NCBI GenBank assembly: GCA_944358655.1 | Contig: CALVRO010000005.1 | Span: forward strand, 1-64,000 | DNA: 64,000 nt | Reading direction: 5' to 3' | DNA from: an uncultured Clostridia bacterium | Lineage (GTDB): Bacteria > Bacillota > Clostridia > Christensenellales > Borkfalkiaceae | Shown: piece after piece, positions 58,920-64,000 of the stretch | How positions within the stretch are numbered: the first letter of the stretch is position 1 | How the letters are laid out: each line of letters begins with the position of its first letter | Translations under genes and position numbers: made by a program | The notes under the pieces: generated by a model | The model's input: the letters and a program-made list of their open reading frames with translations, nothing else | Database searches by the model: none | What the model was told of the DNA's origin: nothing

Positions 58920-59022
58920 TTTATTGCCTCCTTTTATTTTTAATATTTTATCACACCCATGCGCAACAAGTCAAGCGGCGGCTGCATATTTTAACTATAT
59001 ACCCTCCCCTTATGCGTTTTGC

Positions 59023-59051
59023 TTGCAAAAGAGGGTCGGGGCGATTATAAT
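59023..59051 (+). promoter_or_regulatory. Sigma-A promoter of the EamA transporter, probably leaderless
   Basis: TTGCAA (59023-59028), 17-nt spacer, TATAAT (59046-59051), then 8 nt (ATATTGAT) to the ATG. No SD. Confidence 0.65.
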
Positions 59052-59059
59052 ATATTGAT

Positions 59060-60073
59060 ATGAAAGATGAAGATCAGTTGACGAAAGAGAGCGGAGAGGC
59101 AGACGCCGCGGCCGTTGATACGGGCGGCGACAGGGCGCGGAAATTCTTTACGAAACCTGCCGTGGTGTGCATAGGGGCCATAATATGCTGTCTGCTTTGG
59201 GGCAGCGCCTTCCCCAGCGTAAAGATAGGCTACGAGCTGTTTTCGGTGGACACCGAGCACGTTCCCTCAATAATTTTATTCGCGGGGCTGAGGTTCACGC
59301 TGGCGGGCATGCTTGTTATAGCCTTCGGCTTCGTTCAGCGCAGAAAATTTCTGCTGCCCAAGGCGGAGAACTGGTGGCGGGTGTTGCTTGTGTGCTGCTT
59401 TCAGGCGGTGGCGCAGTACATATTTTTCTACATAGGCCTCGCGCACGTTTCGGGCGTGAAGGGCTCGGTGCTCAACGGGCTTGGCGTGTTCTTCACCATT
59501 CTGATAGCCTGCTTTGTGTTCAGAACGGAGAAGTTCAACCTCGTCAAACTTGCGGGCTGCGCGCTCGGCTTCGGCGGAGTGATACTCATCAACCTCGGCG
59601 GCGACTTTACGTTTGAATTTACCATGCTCGGCGAGGGGTTTGTAATACTTTCGGGGCTGTCGGCGGCGGTGGCTGCGGGGCTTGTTAAGATATTTTCGCG
59701 ACGCGAGGACACCACCGCGCTGTGCGGGTGGCAGTTCTTTATAGGCGGGCTCGTACTGATAGCGGCGGGCGCGGCGTCCGGCGGAAGGGTGGCGCCGACG
59801 GGCGCGGGGGCGTACTTCATGCTGATATACCTCGCCCTTATCTCCTCGGTGGCGTTCACGCTGCAGGGATATATTGTAAAGTACAACCCCATCTCCAAAT
59901 TCGCCGTCTACAAGAGCACCAACCCCCTCTTCGGCGCGCTGTTTTCGGCGCTCATACTCGGCGAGAGCGAGCAGCTTATGAGCTACTACACGATAATAGC
60001 CATAATTCTGGTGTGCTTGGGCATATTTGTTATAAACAAATTCGGCGAGAGAGTGCAAAGCAAGGCGGCCTGA
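59060..60073 (+). CDS. EamA/DMT family transporter
   Basis: Drug/metabolite-type permease, 337 aa, with a charged N-terminal extension of about 35 residues and ten hydrophobic segments in two EamA repeats (CLLWGSAFPSVKIGYEL opens the first; ALISSVAFTLQGYIVKYNPI lies in the second). It probably exports an amino acid or metabolite; the substrate is unknown. The ATG lies 8 nt after TATAAT without a ribosome binding site, so the message is probably leaderless. Confidence 0.85.
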   Translation: MKDEDQLTKESGEADAAAVDTGGDRARKFFTKPAVVCIGAIICCLLWGSAFPSVKIGYELFSVDTEHVPSIILFAGLRFTLAGMLVIAFGFVQRRKFLLPKAENWWRVLLVCCFQAVAQYIFFYIGLAHVSGVKGSVLNGLGVFFTILIACFVFRTEKFNLVKLAGCALGFGGVILINLGGDFTFEFTMLGEGFVILSGLSAAVAAGLVKIFSRREDTTALCGWQFFIGGLVLIAAGAASGGRVAPTGAGAYFMLIYLALISSVAFTLQGYIVKYNPISKFAVYKSTNPLFGALFSALILGESEQLMSYYTIIAIILVCLGIFVINKFGERVQSKAA

Positions 60074-60150
60074 GGGGCGCTCTCCCTCCCCCTTCACCAA
60101 AAAAACAGCGGCGAACGGGCAAAAATTTACTTTTGACCCCCCTTATTTAT

Positions 60151-60179
60151 TTGTAAAATCGCTGAAGCTGTGATATAAT
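60151..60179 (+). promoter_or_regulatory. secG promoter
   Basis: TTGTAA (60151-60156), 17-nt spacer, TATAAT (60174-60179). Confidence 0.6.
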
Positions 60180-60210
60180 TTTGCAGTAGAAAATATTTAA
60201 GGAAGAGATT

Positions 60211-60483
60211 ATGTACGAAGCATACCTTATAAGTTCGGTAGTTTTATACGTCTGCCTCTTTGTAGCGGCACTCGTGGCAATAGTTTTGGTGCTCTTTCAG
60301 CAGAGCAACTCGGACGGCATACAGGGCATAACCGGTTCGAGCGAGACATTCTTCGGCAAGAACAAGGGCCGCTCCATAGAGAGCAGAATGAAGAAATGGA
60401 CGTGGATATGCCTTGCGGTGATAACCGTGCTGGCAATAGTTGCCTACGCCATTGCGCTTGTTGCGACAAGTTTACTCGGTTAA
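60211..60483 (+). CDS. secG: Protein translocase subunit SecG
   Basis: Accessory subunit of the SecYEG channel, 90 aa. Two membrane segments (VVLYVCLFVAALVAIVLVLF and WTWICLAVITVLAIVAYAIA) flank the conserved cytoplasmic loop QQSNSDGIQGITGSSETFFG. AAGGAAG precedes the ATG. Order secG-rnr-smpB is the common Firmicutes arrangement. Confidence 0.93.
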   Translation: MYEAYLISSVVLYVCLFVAALVAIVLVLFQQSNSDGIQGITGSSETFFGKNKGRSIESRMKKWTWICLAVITVLAIVAYAIALVATSLLG

Positions 60484-60494
60484 TTGAAAACTGT

Positions 60495-60526
60495 GGCGGC
60501 TGAAAATTCAGCCGCCGTTTGTTTTA
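60495..60526 (+). terminator. Terminator after secG
   Basis: A 10-bp stem GGCGGCTGAA/TTCAGCCGCC (60495-60504 / 60507-60516) followed by GTTTGTTTTA. It may be partial, as rnr has no clear promoter of its own. Confidence 0.75.
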
Positions 60527-60568
60527 TTGCGTACCATTTTCGGGCGGAGGCGCCCACGCGAATAAGTT

Positions 60569-62656
60569 ATGAAATTGAAGGATAAGATATTAAAGAGCAT
60601 TAAGAGCGGCTCTCTCACATTCAAAAACGCCAAGGCCATGTGCGACGGGCTGGGCGTTAAGTACTCCGAGCGCAAGACGGTTACAAAACTGCTCGGCGAG
60701 CTGGAGGACGAGGGCGAGATAATAAAGGACGGGCAGGGCGGCTACGCCACTCCCGAACAGCTGGGGGCCTTCAGAGGCGTTGTTCAGGGCAACGAGCGGG
60801 GCTTCGCGTTTATCATCCCCGAGGACAGGGAGGCACACGACGGCGACTACTTTGTCCCCCGCCGCTCGCTGGGCGGAGCCATGAACAAGGATGTGGTGCT
60901 GGCCGTGCACAAGCGGGGCACCGAGGACGAGGCGTTTGTGGTAAAGATAATAGAGCGCGGCATGAAGCGCGTGGTGGGCACGTTTGAAAGGGACAAGCGC
61001 GCCGGCTACGTCATACCCGACGACAGAAGGTTCGACAGCGACGTATATGTGCCCCTCTCCCTCTGCATGGACGCGCGCCCCGGCGACAAAGTGGTGGCCG
61101 AGATAACCTCCTACCCCAAAAACGCCATGGTGGGCGGAAAGATAGTTGAAATACTTGGCGAGAGCGGCGACTTCTACACCGAGGAACTTTCGATAATCCG
61201 CAGCTACGGACTTATAGAACAATTCCCCGACGAGGTGGAAAGACAGGCCGAGGAAGTTGCCGCCCAAAAGATATCCCCGCGCGGACGGCGCGACCTGAGG
61301 GGACTTCTGACCGTGACGATAGACGGCGAGGACACGAGGGACATCGACGACGCCGTGTCGCTCGAGCGCGACGGCGAAAACTATGTGCTGGGCGTGCATA
61401 TCGCCGACGTCAGCCACTATGTAAAGCTTAACGGCAAACTCGACAGGGAGGCCTATGCGAGGGGCACGAGCGTGTACTTCCCCGACAGGGTGCTGCCCAT
61501 GCTGCCCAAGGCCCTTTCCAACGGAGCGTGCTCGCTCAACGAGGGCGAGGACAGGTATGCCGTGAGCTGCTTTATGACCTTTGACGCGAGCGGCAGAAAG
61601 CTTAGCTACGACATCTGCCAAAGCATAATTAAAAGCGACCGCCGCATGACATATACGGCGGTGACGGGCATACTCGAGGGCGACCCAGCGCTCAACAAAA
61701 AATACGCCGACGTGACGCCCATGCTGAAGGATATGGAGAGGCTGTGCTTAAAGCTTGAAAAGAAAAGAAAGGGCGCGGGCTCGATAAATTTAGACGTAAA
61801 AGAGGCGCACATATACGTTGACGAGAGCGGGAAGATAGTAATACCCGACTATGAGAGGTCGGTTTCGCACCGCATGATAGAGCAGTTTATGGTGTCGGCC
61901 AACGAGAGCGTGGCGGAATTCGCCTTTAAGCGCAAAGCGCCCTTTTTGTACCGCGTGCACGAAAAGCCCTCGCCCGAGAAGGCCTCTACCTTCTTTTCCT
62001 TCCTGCGCGACCTCGGGGTTGCGCCCGCGGGCAACATTTACGACCTCTCGCCCATGGACTTTCAGAAGATTCTGAGCGGCGTGGAGGACAAACCTTATTC
62101 GGCCGTGGTCAACCGCGTGATGCTGCGCTCCATGCAGAAGGCGCGCTACTGCGAGGAAAATTTGGGGCACTTCGGGCTGGCCTCGTCGTGCTACTGCCAC
62201 TTCACCTCGCCGATAAGGCGCTACCCCGATCTGTTTGTGCACCGCGTTCTGAAAAAGCTTTTAGAGGGCGACGACGGCGGCGCCAAGAAGGCGTACGGGC
62301 CGATCGCAAAGCAGGCGGGCATCGACACGAGCGAATGTGAACGCCGCGCCGACATGGCCGAACGCGACGTGGACGACCTTTATAAGGTTGTGTACATGCA
62401 GGACAAGATAGGCGAGGAATTCGACGCCGTGATATCGGGCGTGACCAACTTTGCCGTATTCGCCGAGCTGCCCAACACCATAGAGGGCATAATGCGCATA
62501 GACAGCCTTCCCCCCGACAACTACGCCTTTATAGAGGACAAGTTTTTGCTCAAGGGCATAAAGCACTCGTTCAGGATAGGCGAGCCCATAAGGATAAAGG
62601 TAGTCGGCTGCGACTACGGCAGCATGAGGGTGCAATTTGCGCCCGCGGAACTTTAA
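60569..62656 (+). CDS. rnr: Ribonuclease R
   Basis: Processive 3'-5' exoribonuclease that degrades structured RNA, 695 aa. An N-terminal winged-helix region (residues 1-65), cold-shock domains (near 67-215), the catalytic RNB domain with TIDGEDTRDIDDAVSLER (acidic metal ligands near residue 250-258) and YFPDRVLPMLPKALSNGACS, and a C-terminal S1 domain from about 610 (FDAVISGVTNFAVFAELPN). No strong SD precedes the ATG. It works with SmpB-tmRNA in trans-translation, and smpB follows by 6 nt. Confidence 0.95.
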   Translation: MKLKDKILKSIKSGSLTFKNAKAMCDGLGVKYSERKTVTKLLGELEDEGEIIKDGQGGYATPEQLGAFRGVVQGNERGFAFIIPEDREAHDGDYFVPRRSLGGAMNKDVVLAVHKRGTEDEAFVVKIIERGMKRVVGTFERDKRAGYVIPDDRRFDSDVYVPLSLCMDARPGDKVVAEITSYPKNAMVGGKIVEILGESGDFYTEELSIIRSYGLIEQFPDEVERQAEEVAAQKISPRGRRDLRGLLTVTIDGEDTRDIDDAVSLERDGENYVLGVHIADVSHYVKLNGKLDREAYARGTSVYFPDRVLPMLPKALSNGACSLNEGEDRYAVSCFMTFDASGRKLSYDICQSIIKSDRRMTYTAVTGILEGDPALNKKYADVTPMLKDMERLCLKLEKKRKGAGSINLDVKEAHIYVDESGKIVIPDYERSVSHRMIEQFMVSANESVAEFAFKRKAPFLYRVHEKPSPEKASTFFSFLRDLGVAPAGNIYDLSPMDFQKILSGVEDKPYSAVVNRVMLRSMQKARYCEENLGHFGLASSCYCHFTSPIRRYPDLFVHRVLKKLLEGDDGGAKKAYGPIAKQAGIDTSECERRADMAERDVDDLYKVVYMQDKIGEEFDAVISGVTNFAVFAELPNTIEGIMRIDSLPPDNYAFIEDKFLLKGIKHSFRIGEPIRIKVVGCDYGSMRVQFAPAEL

Positions 62657-62662
62657 ACGGGT

Positions 62663-63109
62663 ATGAAACAGATAGCTTATAACCGCTCGGCGGCATTTGA
62701 ATATTTTATAGAGGACAAGTACGAGGCGGGCATAGCCCTGGAGGGGGCCGAAGTAAAGGCCCTGAGAAAGGGCAACTGCAATTTAAAGGACAGCTTTTGC
62801 TATATCGAAGGCGGCGAGGTGTACCTCAAAAACATGCACATACCGCTGTACGACAAGTCGGGAGCGTTCAACACCAAGGACTCCAAGCGGGACAGAAAGC
62901 TCCTCCTCCACCGCCGCGAGATAGACAGGATAGCAGGCAAGGTGCATGCCAAGGGCATGACGCTGGTGCCCGTATCGCTGTATTTTAAGGACAATCTCAT
63001 CAAGTGCGAAGTGGCGCTCTGCCGCGGCAAGCAGAGCTTTGACAAGAAGCGCACCATAAAGGAGCGCGACATAAAGCGCGACACTGACAGACAGCTTAAA
63101 AACTATTGA
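62663..63109 (+). CDS. smpB: tmRNA-binding protein SmpB
   Basis: Partner of tmRNA in rescue of stalled ribosomes, 148 aa. Motifs YFIEDKYEAGIALEGAEVKA, DSFCYIEGGEVYLKNMHI and KLLLHRREIDR are diagnostic, with the basic C-terminal tail KERDIKRDTDRQLKNY that enters the decoding site. It is in an operon with rnr. The tmRNA gene, which often follows, is not within the next 900 nt; the next gene is a PLP enzyme. Confidence 0.95.
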   Translation: MKQIAYNRSAAFEYFIEDKYEAGIALEGAEVKALRKGNCNLKDSFCYIEGGEVYLKNMHIPLYDKSGAFNTKDSKRDRKLLLHRREIDRIAGKVHAKGMTLVPVSLYFKDNLIKCEVALCRGKQSFDKKRTIKERDIKRDTDRQLKNY

Positions 63110-63122
63110 CGAGGACGACGTT

Positions 63123-64000
63123 ATGAAACAATACTCTAAGGACACGCTGTGCGTGCAGGCGGGCTGGACGCCCAAAACGGGCGAGAGCAGGATACCCGGC
63201 ATCTGCCAGAGCACCACATTTTTCTACGGCGACAGTCAGGCCATGGCCGACTGCTTCGATTTGAAGAGCGACGGATACTTCTACACCCGCCTTGCCAACC
63301 CCACGGTGGCGGCGTTCGAGGGCAAGGTCGCCGCGCTGGACGGCTGCCCCGCAGCCATAGGCACGGCTTCGGGCATGTCGGCCGTGACGCTCGCGGCAAT
63401 GACCGTTGCGGGCGCGGGCGACAACATACTGTGCAGCCAGGCCGTGTACGGGGGAACGTTCAACCTGTTCGGCACCACCCTGCCCAAGATGGGCATAGAG
63501 TGCCGCTTCTTCGACCCCGACGCCCCCGCGAAGGAGATAGAGCGGCTGATAGACGACAGAACAAAATTTATCATAGCCGAGACGATAGCCAATCCATCGA
63601 TAATAGTTCTGGACTTTGACAAGATAGCCGGCATATGCTCGCGCCACGGGCTGCTGTTTGTTGTGGACAACACTCTGGCCACTCCCGTGCTCTGCAGGCC
63701 CAAGGACTTCGGCGCAAACATTATAATATACTCCACCTCCAAATACATGGACGGACACGCCGCGGCGCTGGGCGGCATGATAGTAGACGCGGCAAACTTC
63801 AACTTTAAGGGCAACGCGCGCTATCCCTCGTTCAACGTGCCCGACGAGAGCTACCACGGCCTTGTGTATGCCGACTTAAGCGTGCCCTTCGCCACCAAGT
63901 GCCGCGCGCAGATGATACGCGACACGGGGGCGATAATGGCGCCCATGAACGCATACATCTCATTCTTGGGCTGCGACACGCTGGCGCTGAGAATGGAGAG
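63123..64000 (+). CDS. O-acetylhomoserine sulfhydrylase-type PLP enzyme (partial)
   Basis: Cys/Met metabolism PLP enzyme, the first ~292 residues of an open frame that runs off the window. DTLCVQAGWTPKTGESRIPG, the PLP-phosphate segment GTASGMSAVTLAAMTVAGAG, AETIANPSIIVLDFDKIAGI, VDNTLATPVLCRP (PLP Asp) and the Schiff-base Lys in IIYSTSKYMDGHAAALGG are all in place. The closest family by pattern is MetY, which makes homocysteine from O-acetylhomoserine and sulfide; cystathionine synthase or lyase activity is possible. GAGG lies 8 nt before the ATG, 13 nt after smpB. Confidence 0.87.
   Translation, partial: MKQYSKDTLCVQAGWTPKTGESRIPGICQSTTFFYGDSQAMADCFDLKSDGYFYTRLANPTVAAFEGKVAALDGCPAAIGTASGMSAVTLAAMTVAGAGDNILCSQAVYGGTFNLFGTTLPKMGIECRFFDPDAPAKEIERLIDDRTKFIIAETIANPSIIVLDFDKIAGICSRHGLLFVVDNTLATPVLCRPKDFGANIIIYSTSKYMDGHAAALGGMIVDAANFNFKGNARYPSFNVPDESYHGLVYADLSVPFATKCRAQMIRDTGAIMAPMNAYISFLGCDTLALRME

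Noticed and set aside
63110..64000. Looked for tmRNA (ssrA) after smpB
   Set aside because: The sequence is an open coding frame for a PLP enzyme with all motifs; no tmRNA-like ends were seen.

Overview
The window looks like chromosome from a low-redundancy anaerobic Firmicutes, most likely class Clostridia. The evidence is the gene order tig / clpP-clpX-lon-engB, a three-gene electron-bifurcating [FeFe]-hydrogenase (hydC-hydB-hydA), an FMN riboswitch in front of a RibU-type ECF transporter gene, secG-rnr-smpB, two DegV proteins, AsnA, AGGAGG-type ribosome binding sites and sigma-A promoters (TTGACA-17-TATAAT). An uncultured gut lineage near Christensenellales is a guess. Most of the DNA is GC-rich, which gives many long antisense shadow ORFs; two islands (about 23.7-27.9 kb and 37.6-38.9 kb) are visibly AT-rich.

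Layout. 0-5 kb: rRNA methyltransferase, a DEDDh exonuclease with a BRCT-like tail, a D-lactate-dehydrogenase-type enzyme, a CorC/HlyC-type membrane protein, and a probable small structured RNA with its own promoter and terminator. 5-9.5 kb: bifurcating hydrogenase operon. 9.6-15.8 kb: one leftward run tsaE-tsaB-rimI-hydrolase-murF-ddl-icd, joining t6A modification, cell-wall precursor synthesis and isocitrate dehydrogenase; its MurF has a membrane domain in place of the usual N-terminal domain. 15.9-18 kb: asnA and riboswitch-controlled ribU. 18-29.3 kb: the proteostasis block tig...clpP-clpX-lon-engB, split by an AT-rich operon of two near-duplicate lipoproteins and a 1065-residue surface protein. 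29.5-35.5 kb: RqcH, a pair of small membrane-anchored winged-helix-like proteins, an ABC exporter, DegV and a membrane-linked XRE regulator. 35.6-36.4 kb: non-coding mosaic of dispersed repeats, seen again at 52.5-52.8 kb. 36.5-45.4 kb: second DegV, a second divergent lipoprotein pair sharing an identical 69-bp cassette, LMW phosphatase, LOG protein, Pgi, a RecD-like helicase and a DeoC-like protein without the Schiff-base lysine. 45.4-52.5 kb: ribosome-assembly and housekeeping genes (rsfS, a nadD-yqeK fusion, yhbY, obg) with an unusual Rho, UPF0173, DUF1934 and BI-1. 52.8-57.9 kb: tyrA, then pgk, tpiA and gpmI, each with its own promoter and terminator. 58-64 kb: small XRE regulator, membrane proteins, secG-rnr-smpB and the start of a MetY-type PLP enzyme cut by the window edge.

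The most notable points are: seven genes whose -10 box lies 6-8 nt before the start codon (probable leaderless mRNAs); a Rho-like protein lacking the arginine finger and R-loop; the paired membrane-anchored winged-helix genes; paralogous lipoprotein pairs with sharply bounded identical tracts; an operon inserted into the tig-clpP cluster; and a dispersed non-coding repeat family. No tRNA, rRNA, CRISPR array, transposase or phage gene was recognised.
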